From: Pseudomonadota bacterium
GTDB taxonomy: Bacteria > Bdellovibrionota > Bacteriovoracia > Bacteriovoracales > Bacteriovoracaceae
Assembly: GCA_027487685.1 (NCBI GenBank)
Contig: JAIYDC010000017.1
Location: forward strand, 1-57,457
DNA: 57,457 bases
Direction: 5' to 3'
This document shows positions 18,139 through 27,361 of this stretch, piece by piece. The position numbers and the translations under genes are program-made. The stretch's first letter is position 1, and the number at the start of each line of letters is the position of its first letter. The notes under the pieces are model-generated. The model did no database searches. It was given only the letters and a program-made list of their open reading frames with translations, and was not told the origin of the DNA.

Positions 18139-18864
18139 TTAGACCGAAAAATACACATCATATCGAGTCGACTTACCGATATATTCCGTCGCTGGGGCAA
18201 GACCCAGATGGGCCGAGTGCCGAGGTCTTTTGACGACCAAGCGCCGGGGATGGGTTTCAAGGGCCCTCCAGAAAACCTGTTCCGCATCTTGATCCTTACC
18301 AACCAACCCTCGGAATATCCGCATCTCTTTTTTAGGAGAAGTCTTCTGATTAGCATCTTCAAACATGGGATCAAAAAAAATGGTGTCTACGGACGGCGGT
18401 TGCCGAAGGACCTGCTCGGCTTCGTCAGAAATAAAGTGGAGCTGACTCATCCGGGGATTGCTGGCATTCTGCATCGCAGTCTGGATGAGGAAACGAATGA
18501 CTGGATGGCGCTCGACGACCCAAACCTCGCAGCCGAAACTCAAAAAGAGGAGCGAATCACCAAGAAGACCCGCAGTTAGGTCAAGAACTCGAGGCCTGAA
18601 GGCCCCCTTGAGCCCTACCGCACGGGCGAGGAGTTCGGATTTAAGACCTGCCTTTTGGAAGTAGGCCTCATGCTGATTGAGCTCGCTATCGATAGCGATG
18701 CCTATCGGACGCTCCTTGGGGATGTCCGAGTGGAGCCAGAACTGCCCATCGATCCACTCAAAGGTGAGATCGCGCTGGTTTTCAGAGCAAAACTTGTTTA
18801 GCTCAAAATATTGACGGTCGTCGGAAGGGAGGATGATTCCCGCCCGCTTGAGTGTGAGGCCCAT
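18139..18864 (-). CDS. rsmJ: 16S rRNA (guanine1516-N2)-methyltransferase
   Basis: SAM-dependent methyltransferase of 241 residues. Family hallmarks: SAM site 'VLDLTAGLLGDSLLFLSFG' (about 92-110), 'VVERHP', catalytic-type 'FFDPMFED', and 'KKEMRIFRGLVGKDQDAEQV' (note the RsmJ-typical K-K-E-M-R and V-G-x-D-x-D-A), followed by 'RLVVKRPRHS'. These together fit RsmJ, which methylates G1516 of 16S rRNA. It is divergent from gcvP with a 136-base intergenic gap and leads a minus-strand run with the kinase and asnS. Confidence 0.88.
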   Translation of the reverse strand: MGLTLKRAGIILPSDDRQYFELNKFCSENQRDLTFEWIDGQFWLHSDIPKERPIGIAIDSELNQHEAYFQKAGLKSELLARAVGLKGAFRPRVLDLTAGLLGDSLLFLSFGCEVWVVERHPVIRFLIQTAMQNASNPRMSQLHFISDEAEQVLRQPPSVDTIFFDPMFEDANQKTSPKKEMRIFRGLVGKDQDAEQVFWRALETHPRRLVVKRPRHSAHLGLAPATEYIGKSTRYDVYFSV

Positions 18865-19000
18865 GATGACCGAGTGTAGAGGTTCAGAGAAGAGTTGACC
18901 ATACGCATTTTTCTAGCTGGGGCATCTTAACAAATCATCCGCCTTAGCACTAACATAGGGGGGATTTCACCAGCTTATTTTCTGTGACCAAGGAAGCATC

Positions 19001-22000
19001 ATGAAGACGTCCCATGTCCCTCTCACTTATCACCCGGAAAAACTCAAGCGCGAGCTCAAGCCATTCTACATCGGTGCTGACGAAAAAGACGTCCGCGAGA
19101 TGCTGGCCGCCATCGGCCTTAAATCCCTCGAGGACCTGTACGCCCACATCGACGACTCTGTGAAGATGGCAAAAGTGCCAATGCCGAAGCATCTTAGTTA
19201 TGAAGAGCTCATCGCCCTTGTGAATGAGGTCGCTCGGAAAAATAGGCCAAAGATTTCTTTCCTCGGGGACGGACTCCCTCAGTACAAAGTGACTGACGTC
19301 GTGGGCCCGGTGTGCAGCATCCGTGGGCTTACCACCGCTTATACGCCATACCAGCCGGAGCGCTCACAGGGAACACTCCAGACCCTCTGGATTTACCAGT
19401 CGCTGGTCTCACAACTCACGGGCTTCGAGGCGATCAACGCTTCTCTCTACGACCGATCAACCTGCCTCTTCGAGGCCATGAACTGTGCTCTGCGCTTGGT
19501 AAAAGACTCGACCACAGTGATTGTTGCCAACACACTTTATCCTGGGGACATCGAGGTGATCGAGACCCACGCTCGTGAGACTGGCATGAAGATCGTCCGT
19601 GCTCCGGTCAACCCGCAGAATGGAAAGCTAGACGTCGAGGCACTGAAAAAGCTTCTCAACACCACTCCTCTTGTCGCATCGGTAGCATTTCCGCAAGTGA
19701 ACAACCTCGGAAACCTCGAGGCCGTTGACGAGATCGTGGACCTTTGTTCTCAAAATAATGTGAAGTCAATTGCAGTGGTCGATCCTATGCTTCTTGGCAA
19801 AGGCGGTCTCAAGGCGCCGGTGAAGTTTGGCACCCGGATGCAGGGATCGGATATGGTCGTGGCGGAAGGTCAGCACCTCGCCATCGGTCCTAACTTCGGC
19901 GGACCGGGCCTGGGTATTTTCGGCATCCGCTACCACGAAAACGATAAGCTCTCGATCCGCTCCACCGCTGGCCGGTATATCGGGAAAACCACTGACCTAA
20001 AGGGCCGTGAGTGCAAGGCACTCATCCTCTCAACTCGTGAGCAGCACATCCGGCGCGAAAAGGCGACATCGAACATCTGCTCAAATCAGTCCTTCGTCGC
20101 GACGGCGGCCGGGGCCAGCATGCTCGCCCGTGGCGATGAGGGCTTCGAGGCATCTCTCAAGATCGCACGAACTCTCGCTGAGAAAGCGGCCGAGGGTCTC
20201 ACGCAGTTCGAAGGCGTCGAGTTGAAGTTCAAGGGATCACCTTTCTATAACGAGTTTACTCTCAAACTTCCGGTCACCGCCTCCGATTTCATTCACACTG
20301 CAAGTGCCGCCGGTTTCCAGGTCGGCGTCGATGTGTCTCAGCGGCACCAGGAACTCCAGGGCGAAAACCTTCTCCTCATGAGTTTCACCGATATCCACTC
20401 CGAAAAAGACGTCGATCAGCTTCTCGCGTTCTTCGCGACTCAGTTTGAGAGAACGAAGAGTGCTACTCCGCCGCAGAAAATCCCATCGGTCATGCTGAGG
20501 ACAGACGCTCCGGAAATTCCGAAGCTCTCCACGAGTGACATCTTGAGCTACTACGAGCGCCTCGGGAAGCAGAACCTCTCACCGGATGACGGGATCTACC
20601 CGCTGGGCTCATGCACGATGAAGTATAACCCTTACATCAATGACTACGCGGCTTCTCTCCCGGGCTTTACCAACATGCACCCTGAAGCACCACTGGAAGA
20701 CGTCCAGGGCTGTTTGGAGGTCCTCTTCGAAATTCAAGAAGCCTTTAAAGCAATCACCGGTCTTCCTGGAGTCGTCACTCAATCCGTCGCGGGTGCCCAA
20801 GGAGAACTTGTGGGGATTAAAATGTTCCAAGCCTACCACCGCGACCGCGGCGAGGCGGACCAGCGGAACGTCATTATTATCCCTCGTTCGGCCCATGGTA
20901 CAAACCCAGCGACAGCGACAATGGCCGGCTACGAATCCAAAGTCGTCGAAGGTAAGGTCTACGGTATCTATACTGTCGAAGCCCTTGCAAACGGCGAGAT
21001 GAACTTAGGCCAGATAAAGGAATTCCTTAAGACCGATGGCCACCGCGTAGCGGGAGTCATGGTGACCAACCCGAATACTGCGGGAATCTTTGAGACACAG
21101 TTTAAAGAAATGAGTGCCCTCATTCATGAGGCCGGAGGCCTCGTTTACATGGACGGCGCCAACATGAATGCTGTGGCCGGGATCGTTGACCTCAATAAGC
21201 TTGGTGTCGATGCCGTTCACAACAATCTGCATAAGACTTGGACCATCCCCCACGGCGGCGGCGGCCCGGGCGACGCCATTGTCGGCGTCTCCCATCGACT
21301 CCTCGACTTCATGCCGGGAGTACAAGTGGCCAAAAAAGACGGCCGCTATGATCTCACCCGAGCGTCCAAGTCCTGTGGCTCATTCCATCGGCATTTTGGA
21401 AACTTCGCCCACAAAATCCGCGCTTACACTTACATCAAGGCCCTAGGTGCCGACGGTGTCCAGCGCATGAGCCAGGTCGCCGTGCTCTCGGCCCGCTACC
21501 TCTTCCACAAGCTGGCCAAGTCCTTCCCGACTCTACCGGCCCAGGCGCAAAGCTCTCCCAGGATGCATGAGTTTATTCTGACTCTCTCGCCAGAAATTTT
21601 TAAAAAAATAGAGGCCGCAGGTACCCCGAAAGCGAACTCCATCGCGCGCATAGGAAAGCTGTTCCTTGATTTCGGCTTCCACGCACCTACGGTTGCCTTC
21701 CCGGAACAGTACGGACTTATGTTTGAGCCGACCGAGACGTACTCAAAGAGTGAGCTGGATGAGTTCGCTGAAGTTGTCGAGGCAATCCTCAAGCTCGTGA
21801 GTGAGCATCCGGAAGTCTTAAAAACTGTGCCGCACTTCACTCCGATCGACCGAGTGGACGAGGTCCAAGCGAATAAGAATCCTGTCCTCACCGAGAAGAT
21901 CACCGCCCACCTGCCGGAGATTATTCCTGACCGAGTGGATGCTGCGCGACTGAGAAATTCTACGCCTGGTGACCTTTGCGCTCACATCTTAAAGGCCCAT

Positions 22001-22015
22001 CAGAATTCGATCTAA
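19001..22015 (+). CDS. gcvP: Glycine dehydrogenase (decarboxylating), fused subunits 1 and 2
   Basis: P protein of the glycine cleavage system, PLP-dependent. Residues 1 to about 470 follow GcvPA ('RGLTTAYTPYQPE', 'YDRSTCLFEA'), and from about 510 the chain follows GcvPB of the two-subunit type ('GIYPLGSCTMKYNP', 'SVAGAQGELVG'). The PLP lysine is K745 in 'NLHKTW', before the glycine-rich 'PHGGGGPG'. So the two-subunit form has been joined in one 1004-residue chain. gcvT and gcvH are not nearby. A strong terminator follows; I saw no glycine riboswitch in the 136-base leader region. Confidence 0.92.
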   Translation: MKTSHVPLTYHPEKLKRELKPFYIGADEKDVREMLAAIGLKSLEDLYAHIDDSVKMAKVPMPKHLSYEELIALVNEVARKNRPKISFLGDGLPQYKVTDVVGPVCSIRGLTTAYTPYQPERSQGTLQTLWIYQSLVSQLTGFEAINASLYDRSTCLFEAMNCALRLVKDSTTVIVANTLYPGDIEVIETHARETGMKIVRAPVNPQNGKLDVEALKKLLNTTPLVASVAFPQVNNLGNLEAVDEIVDLCSQNNVKSIAVVDPMLLGKGGLKAPVKFGTRMQGSDMVVAEGQHLAIGPNFGGPGLGIFGIRYHENDKLSIRSTAGRYIGKTTDLKGRECKALILSTREQHIRREKATSNICSNQSFVATAAGASMLARGDEGFEASLKIARTLAEKAAEGLTQFEGVELKFKGSPFYNEFTLKLPVTASDFIHTASAAGFQVGVDVSQRHQELQGENLLLMSFTDIHSEKDVDQLLAFFATQFERTKSATPPQKIPSVMLRTDAPEIPKLSTSDILSYYERLGKQNLSPDDGIYPLGSCTMKYNPYINDYAASLPGFTNMHPEAPLEDVQGCLEVLFEIQEAFKAITGLPGVVTQSVAGAQGELVGIKMFQAYHRDRGEADQRNVIIIPRSAHGTNPATATMAGYESKVVEGKVYGIYTVEALANGEMNLGQIKEFLKTDGHRVAGVMVTNPNTAGIFETQFKEMSALIHEAGGLVYMDGANMNAVAGIVDLNKLGVDAVHNNLHKTWTIPHGGGGPGDAIVGVSHRLLDFMPGVQVAKKDGRYDLTRASKSCGSFHRHFGNFAHKIRAYTYIKALGADGVQRMSQVAVLSARYLFHKLAKSFPTLPAQAQSSPRMHEFILTLSPEIFKKIEAAGTPKANSIARIGKLFLDFGFHAPTVAFPEQYGLMFEPTETYSKSELDEFAEVVEAILKLVSEHPEVLKTVPHFTPIDRVDEVQANKNPVLTEKITAHLPEIIPDRVDAARLRNSTPGDLCAHILKAHQNSI

Positions 22016-22021
22016 CCCAAA

Positions 22022-22049
22022 GGGGCCCATTCTTGGGCCCCTTTTTTTT
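22022..22049 (+). terminator. Intrinsic terminator of gcvP
   Basis: Perfect 8-bp stem, 22022-22029 with 22034-22041, TTCT loop, and eight Ts directly after. Textbook rho-independent terminator, seven bases past the gcvP stop. Confidence 0.93.
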
Positions 22050-22069
22050 GCCCGCCCTCGCCTAAGTCC

Positions 22070-23449
22070 TTAGTGAAGCGCAAGTCCCCACTCCTCCCCT
22101 GTTCTGTTTGGGAGCTGGAGTCTGAACGTGGTATGGGGACAGTCCGGAAGATACACCAATTCACCACCGTGCTTTTCGACAATCCCCTTCGCTAGTGAGA
22201 GCCCAAGCCCAGTTCCCTTACCGATATCTTTGGTGGAGAAAAAGGGTTCCATAACTCGAGTTGCGATCTGTGGCGGTATGCCAAAACCCGAGTCTTTAAA
22301 GAAGAGCTGAAGTTGACTGTCCTTTTCAAAACAGCTGACCTCAATCCATTTATCGGGAAGGAATTCGATGGCATCGAAGGAATTATTCAAGAGATTCAAA
22401 ATCACCTGCTCCAGCTGGATCTTATTCCCCTGAAGCGAGATGTTCTCCAAACCATAGAACCGAAGACTGACACCATGGTTCTTCATTCGTTGCCCACAGA
22501 AGCCAAGCACGTCCTCGAAGAGTTCCTTGACGGAGATATCGCGCACCGGCCCCTTCTCGTCCTGGTGGACGAAGTCTCTTATTCCCTGAATAATGCGACT
22601 GATGCGTTCACTCGTCTTCAGGATTTGATGAAGCCCTTCCCCGACTTCCTTTTGCTTTTCGGTGTCTTTATGAATCCGCAAAAGCTGCGAAGTGCGCGCC
22701 TGGATGACGGCAAGGGGATTATTGATCTCGTGGGCGATCCCGGCGGACATCATACCAAGTTCAGAAAACTTATTATGCCCCAAAAACTTTTCGCTTCGAT
22801 CATGGAGTACCCGCTGCAACTCCCTGCTATGCCGTAATTGAAGAAGTTCCAGGTACGATCCAAGGCCCGTTGCCGCAAATCCGACCAAGAACAAAATCTC
22901 TAAGGCCATGCCCAGTTCGGTCAGCTGGGGATTTGTCCGCCAGAGTGGGTACAAAAGTCGTCGAAGAAAGAAGAGACCCAGGAGTAAGAAGGAAGCAAGG
23001 TGCAGGACTGAACGCTGATCCGTGGGTATTCCGCGGAATGAGGCCACGGTGACATAAAGACCAAGCCCTCCCACGGCCAGTGAAAAGGGGGCAGTAAAGG
23101 CCACGAAAGGAAAACCGTTGCCGCCAAGAGCAATAGTTAAAAAGGCTCCACCACCAAAGATAAGGTAGTACCAGCGCTGGTAGATACTCACCCCAGAGAT
23201 GTCTTCGGTCACCAGCATCACCGTGCGCAGAGGCCAGATCCAACCTATCATGGAAAAAGCGGCCATGGGCACGGTTTGGGTGGCGAAGACCATCATCGTT
23301 ACGACGCTCACAACCATCGAGGCCCAAAATTCTGTCAGATGCCCCAACTCTTTTTCTTTTCGCCGCTGGTACAAAGGCCATGTGAGCGCCAGCATCAGCA
23401 GGGGGATAAGGAAGCAGAGGCCATAAAGTATCTGTGTCCAATTACTCAT
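22070..23449 (-). CDS. Membrane-bound sensor histidine kinase
   Basis: 459 residues. The N-terminal 205 residues hold about seven hydrophobic segments (near 7-27, 42-60, 64-80, 93-110, 114-136, 148-170, 183-203), with almost no periplasmic loops, so sensing is probably within the membrane. The dimerisation and phosphoacceptor helix has H240 in 'AGIAHEINNP'. The ATPase domain has the N box 'LLNNSFDAI', G1 'DSGFGIP' and G2 'GTGLGLSLAKGI'. No response regulator gene is adjacent, so it is an orphan kinase here. It converges on gcvP and is divergent from prfC. Confidence 0.87.
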   Translation of the reverse strand: MSNWTQILYGLCFLIPLLMLALTWPLYQRRKEKELGHLTEFWASMVVSVVTMMVFATQTVPMAAFSMIGWIWPLRTVMLVTEDISGVSIYQRWYYLIFGGGAFLTIALGGNGFPFVAFTAPFSLAVGGLGLYVTVASFRGIPTDQRSVLHLASFLLLGLFFLRRLLYPLWRTNPQLTELGMALEILFLVGFAATGLGSYLELLQLRHSRELQRVLHDRSEKFLGHNKFSELGMMSAGIAHEINNPLAVIQARTSQLLRIHKDTEKQKEVGEGLHQILKTSERISRIIQGIRDFVHQDEKGPVRDISVKELFEDVLGFCGQRMKNHGVSLRFYGLENISLQGNKIQLEQVILNLLNNSFDAIEFLPDKWIEVSCFEKDSQLQLFFKDSGFGIPPQIATRVMEPFFSTKDIGKGTGLGLSLAKGIVEKHGGELVYLPDCPHTTFRLQLPNRTGEEWGLALH

Positions 23450-23588
23450 GACATGAGTTTAAGCAGTAAATTTCTTACAGGGACTTGAATTAATTCTTAA
23501 GAGCGACAGACGTATTTAATATACATTTCTTACATCCGCTGATATCACATTTTTACGCAGAAGATCACTTATTCAGGACAGCTTACCT

Positions 23589-25190
23589 ATGAGTTCAAGC
23601 CCTCGTTGCACCTTTGCCATTATCTCCCACCCCGACGCAGGTAAGACGACCATGACGGAAAAACTCCTCTGGTTCGGAGGTGTTGTCCGTGAGGCCGGAA
23701 TGGTGAAGTCTAAAACAGGCGACTATGCAAAGTCTGACTGGATGGAACTGGAAAAACAGCGGGGTATTTCTATTACCTCGTCGGTTATGAGCTTCGAATA
23801 CAACGATCGCGCTCTCCACCTCCTGGATACACCAGGCCACAAAGACTTCTCTGAGGACACCTACCGGACTCTGACCGCAGTCGAGTCGGTGCTTATGATG
23901 ATCGACTCTGCGAAAGGGGTTGAGGCCCAAACCATCAAGCTGATGGATGTCTGCCGAATGCGAGATACGCCCATCGTGACCTTCATGAACAAGTATGACC
24001 GGGAGGCCATGGATCCCTTTGCCCTCCTCGACAATATTGAGTCGATCCTCAAAATTCAATGCATCCCTATGACCTGGCCGGTAGGTAATGGGGTCGACTT
24101 CAAGGGCGTCTACGACTTTAAGACTCAACAGATCCTGAGCTTCAAGAATTCGAAGGATCCGTTCTCTCCGAGTTTCATCGACGCTAGTGACCTCACTTCA
24201 AGCGCTCTTTTGGAAGAGTTGGGAGCCCCTCTCAGGGACAAGCTCCGGGAGGAGCTTGAGATGGTGGAGACACTCATTCCCACCTTTAGTATGGACGAGT
24301 ACCAGGCCGGTATTCAGACTCCAGTCTTCTTCGGTTCGGCGCTGAAGAACTTTGGAGTTAAAGAAACACTTGATCTCATCACGCAAATTGCTCCAACGCC
24401 TAAGCCCCGCGAAGCGGTCTTGGCCCCCTTTGACTCAAGCGCCGATAGGATTACGATTGATCCTACAGATCCAGAATTCACTGGTTTCGTTTTCAAGATT
24501 CAGGCCAACATGGACCCAAAACACCGGGACCGGATCTCGTTTATGCGTGTCTGTTCAGGGAAATTTAGCCGGAATGATAAAATCTTTCATGTGCGCTCAG
24601 GCAAGGACATCCGAATCGCTACCCCACTCATCTTTCAGGCGCGAGACCGAGAAATTGCTGAAGAGGCGGTAGCGGGAGATATCATAGGCCTCTATGATAC
24701 GGGCAAGTATCAGATCGGTGATACATTCACCATGGGCAAGAAGCACATCCGCTATACTGGAATTCCGAGCTTCTCTCCTGAACTCTTTATGCGAGTCACG
24801 GCCAAAGATCCGATGCGGGCCAAACACCTTGAAAAGGGTCTGGCCCAACTCTCAGAAGAAGGCGCCACTCAGCTCTTCATCCGTCGGCACACCAACGAAA
24901 AAATGCTCGGGGCCGTTGGGGCGTTGCAGTTTGAAGTCGTCAAATTCCGCCTCGAAGACGAATACTCCGTCGAAGCAACCTATGAAACTGTCGCCTGGGC
25001 CGGAGTTCGCTGGCTCAAGTTTCCGGATAAGAAGGCGGAAGAAAAGTTTGCTCAGGAATACTCATCGGTCATTATGGAAGATAAGGAAAAGCGGCTTTGC
25101 TTCGCGGTTCGTACCGAATGGGATCTGCGGCTCGCGATGGAGAAGAATCCGTCGGTAGAATTCTTTAAGAATTCAGATTATATCGAGTAA
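23589..25190 (+). CDS. prfC: Peptide chain release factor 3 (RF3)
   Basis: GTPase that recycles RF1 and RF2 after termination. 533 residues, usual length. G1 'SHPDAGKTTMTEKLL', switch I 'EKQRGISITSSV', G3 'DTPGHKDF', G4 'NKYDR' (leucine is usual at the third position; here tyrosine). Domains II and III are present to the end. A Shine-Dalgarno AGGA lies 12 bases before the ATG. Single gene, divergent from the histidine kinase. Confidence 0.95.
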   Translation: MSSSPRCTFAIISHPDAGKTTMTEKLLWFGGVVREAGMVKSKTGDYAKSDWMELEKQRGISITSSVMSFEYNDRALHLLDTPGHKDFSEDTYRTLTAVESVLMMIDSAKGVEAQTIKLMDVCRMRDTPIVTFMNKYDREAMDPFALLDNIESILKIQCIPMTWPVGNGVDFKGVYDFKTQQILSFKNSKDPFSPSFIDASDLTSSALLEELGAPLRDKLREELEMVETLIPTFSMDEYQAGIQTPVFFGSALKNFGVKETLDLITQIAPTPKPREAVLAPFDSSADRITIDPTDPEFTGFVFKIQANMDPKHRDRISFMRVCSGKFSRNDKIFHVRSGKDIRIATPLIFQARDREIAEEAVAGDIIGLYDTGKYQIGDTFTMGKKHIRYTGIPSFSPELFMRVTAKDPMRAKHLEKGLAQLSEEGATQLFIRRHTNEKMLGAVGALQFEVVKFRLEDEYSVEATYETVAWAGVRWLKFPDKKAEEKFAQEYSSVIMEDKEKRLCFAVRTEWDLRLAMEKNPSVEFFKNSDYIE

Positions 25191-25350
25191 GACTACAGAG
25201 CACGCCAAACATAAGAAGAGCAAAGGCCAACTTATTAAACCTATTCCTTCATGGTGTAGGATTAATTTAGAGGGGCACGACCTTGCACAACTCGTCGCAA
25301 CATTAAAGAGATTGCTATAAATTGAGTACTCCGCATGTCACAATATTAAG

Positions 25351-26169
25351 ATGAATGCGACTTCAAAAAATACCAACTATTCCCATATCCTTTTCAGCTT
25401 ATTTGGATGTTTTATCCTGGGTACAGCGAATGGAGAGAGCATCCCTGGTGTAGTCGTTCCAAAATGCTTTTCTTGGCTGGGAGATTCGGAACCTGCTGAT
25501 GGCTTTGTTTCCTTAAGAGAAACCCCAAGTTCAAAAGGAAAGCTAGTGGCAAAAATGATCTTGAGTCCGGGAGACTTAAGATCTGTAAAATCCCTCGGGT
25601 CATGCAGTCCTGAAATGTCGATACAACAAACCCTCACACTACCACCATTAGAGCAGAAGAAACTGCTAGATGCACAGTGGTGTTCTGTGGAGTACAAAGG
25701 AATGAAAGGTTGGGCGAAATCCAGCTTAATGGACGAAGGAGTGTGTAACGACCAAGCTGTTGTGCGAAAAGCACACCCATTTTTTGTTTGCTCAACTTCA
25801 ACGGATGATCCCGTTTTAGTTTTATCGAAGAAAAGCACAGGCTCAGATTTTTTGCTAGGTTTCTACACCGAATCTCAGTCAGGCCATAAGGCACATTTGA
25901 AGACAATCATTGCAGTCGAAAATCTGACTATGAAAGATGGAAAGAATCTTGAATTTGAAGGCATGGAATTACAATTCTCATCACCCGCTGAATTGTTAAG
26001 CTGGGACCTTGATACTAAGAATCCCATTCTTTTCATTCCTAAAAAGAAATGGCCAAGCCTAGACCAAAAGTTTCGAAATTTGTTTTCCCGATTCGTTCAG
26101 TCTCCTCACAGCGATGTAAAAGTTAGTTTTAACTGCCGTCCTGGTACCGACAGTAGGCTAGCACGCTAA
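25351..26169 (+). CDS. Exported protein with SH3-like domain, AT-rich
   Basis: 272 residues. A hydrophobic segment at about 11-27 ends 'TANG' and reads as a signal peptide with a longer than usual N-region. Residues about 48-130 look like a bacterial SH3 domain: 'GFVSLRETPSSKGKLVA', then 'WCSVEYKGMKGWAKSSLM', the conserved last strand. The C-terminal half is unrecognised. Base composition is more AT-rich than neighbours, and the 160-base region before it has no gene. Such domains often bind peptidoglycan or cell wall peptides; the role here is a guess. Confidence 0.6.
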   Translation: MNATSKNTNYSHILFSLFGCFILGTANGESIPGVVVPKCFSWLGDSEPADGFVSLRETPSSKGKLVAKMILSPGDLRSVKSLGSCSPEMSIQQTLTLPPLEQKKLLDAQWCSVEYKGMKGWAKSSLMDEGVCNDQAVVRKAHPFFVCSTSTDDPVLVLSKKSTGSDFLLGFYTESQSGHKAHLKTIIAVENLTMKDGKNLEFEGMELQFSSPAELLSWDLDTKNPILFIPKKKWPSLDQKFRNLFSRFVQSPHSDVKVSFNCRPGTDSRLAR

Positions 26170-26264
26170 CTACCTTCATCCGTTTGGCCTCAGATTGAGA
26201 CCACGAATGCCATTGATTAGTTTACGATCAAAGACTGAAACCTCTCTTACCGCGTCCGCAGCTA

Positions 26265-26294
26265 GAAAAAAAACCCACATCCGAAGATGTGGGT
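26265..26294 (-). terminator. Intrinsic terminator of the 26347-27210 protease gene
   Basis: On the minus strand a perfect 9-bp stem (arms 26286-26294 and 26273-26281) with a TTCG loop, followed by an eight-T run. Very strong candidate. Confidence 0.9.
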
Positions 26295-26346
26295 CATAGC
26301 TAATCAGGAATAACGACCATTTTAAATGCTCAGAAAAAAACTTGTC

Positions 26347-27210
26347 CTAGCTCTTAGGCTTGAACCAGCAGAGAGGGCGAGTGCCAACTTGGTGACCAAG
26401 CTTCGTATGACAAGTCCCGCGGACTTCATCTGACTGAGAGACATCTTCGTTGAATGAAATCTCACAAAGTGAGCCCTGAAAGTATGTATCCAGACGGCAC
26501 TGGTGGGCCGGATGGTTATCATCGGTACGAGCAACAACCTTTGAATCAGGAGTATCAAACTTCGCCTCCGGCTGATTCCTCATTGATGCAAAGAGTGCTG
26601 CGACGGAAGCGCCCGCCATGCCATTTCTGATACAGATACCACGGTCAACTGAGTTGCCCCAGGCCTTGGTACAGGCATCAAGCAAGGTCTGTGGGGCATT
26701 GAGTCTACGAACGATGGCGTCGTTGTTATCGTTCAGGAAGGCCCGGCGAAGACATTTCGTCGTGGCGAAATAGTCGGACTGGCCCTCATTAGATGCCCAG
26801 CGGTTAATGATACTGGAAACCTTTGGAGCTCCACCGAGGTGATGCCCAATTTCGTGACAAAGAACGAGAGCGAAGCCGTCAGCAGTGATCGTCTGATGAC
26901 GAGCAAGACCGCCGAACATATTAACAACCCAACCACCGATGCGAGTAGCATTGGCGTTAACAGTGGCATCAGTCCACTTACGATTCACGATAAGCTTTCC
27001 ACCCATGTTTGAGACAATCGGTGCGTAAATGGTCTCAATCTTTTGAATCACTGAATTGAACTGCGCCTCAGTGAGACCACCGTTTGTCTTCATCCCAACA
27101 GGAATTCGCATGTTATTTTCTGGTAGAAAACCGGTCTTTCCATTCTCGGCACAAGCAAAGACTGCTCCTGCGAGGGTGAGAGAAAGGATGAGGGTAACAA
27201 AATGTTTCAT
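26347..27210 (-). CDS. Secreted gluzincin-type zinc metalloprotease, paralogue 1
   Basis: 287 residues with a Sec signal (about 1-19, ending 'AVFA' before C20). The zinc site is H119-E-I-G-H123-H in 'ADGFALVLCHEIGHHLGG', with E142 in 'NEGQSDYFA' as probable third ligand, as in M48-like gluzincins. The C-terminal third is rich in cysteines ('CRLDTYFQGSLC', 'GTCH', 'PLCWFKP') that probably form disulfides. The family is not one I can name. It is one of three tandem paralogues, each with its own ribosome site and terminator. The lone cysteine at the signal end could also be lipidated, though phenylalanine at -2 makes that less likely. Confidence 0.75.
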   Translation of the reverse strand: MKHFVTLILSLTLAGAVFACAENGKTGFLPENNMRIPVGMKTNGGLTEAQFNSVIQKIETIYAPIVSNMGGKLIVNRKWTDATVNANATRIGGWVVNMFGGLARHQTITADGFALVLCHEIGHHLGGAPKVSSIINRWASNEGQSDYFATTKCLRRAFLNDNNDAIVRRLNAPQTLLDACTKAWGNSVDRGICIRNGMAGASVAALFASMRNQPEAKFDTPDSKVVARTDDNHPAHQCRLDTYFQGSLCEISFNEDVSQSDEVRGTCHTKLGHQVGTRPLCWFKPKS

Positions 27211-27307
27211 TGATTCTCCTTAAAGATGTCCGCGTGAAACTTAGAATTATTCTAAGAAAAGACAAGTTTGTTCGTCAGTAGGGATTTGAGGGAAGTAAGA
27301 AAATAAG

Positions 27308-27343
27308 AGAGAGGAAGGAGAACACCGGGGACGAACCCCGGTG
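27308..27343 (-). terminator. Terminator-like hairpin after the 27362-28252 protease gene
   Basis: Perfect 8-bp GC-rich stem (arms 27336-27343 and 27323-27330) with a five-base loop. The following minus-strand sequence is pyrimidine-rich but interrupted (TTCTCCTTCCTCTC), so the T tract is imperfect. Confidence 0.6.
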
Positions 27344-27361
27344 CAGAAGATCTAATTCAAA

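Noticed and set aside
18865-19000. Glycine riboswitch before gcvP
   Set aside because: The leader is too short for a tandem glycine aptamer and I see none of the conserved core or a paired stem series.
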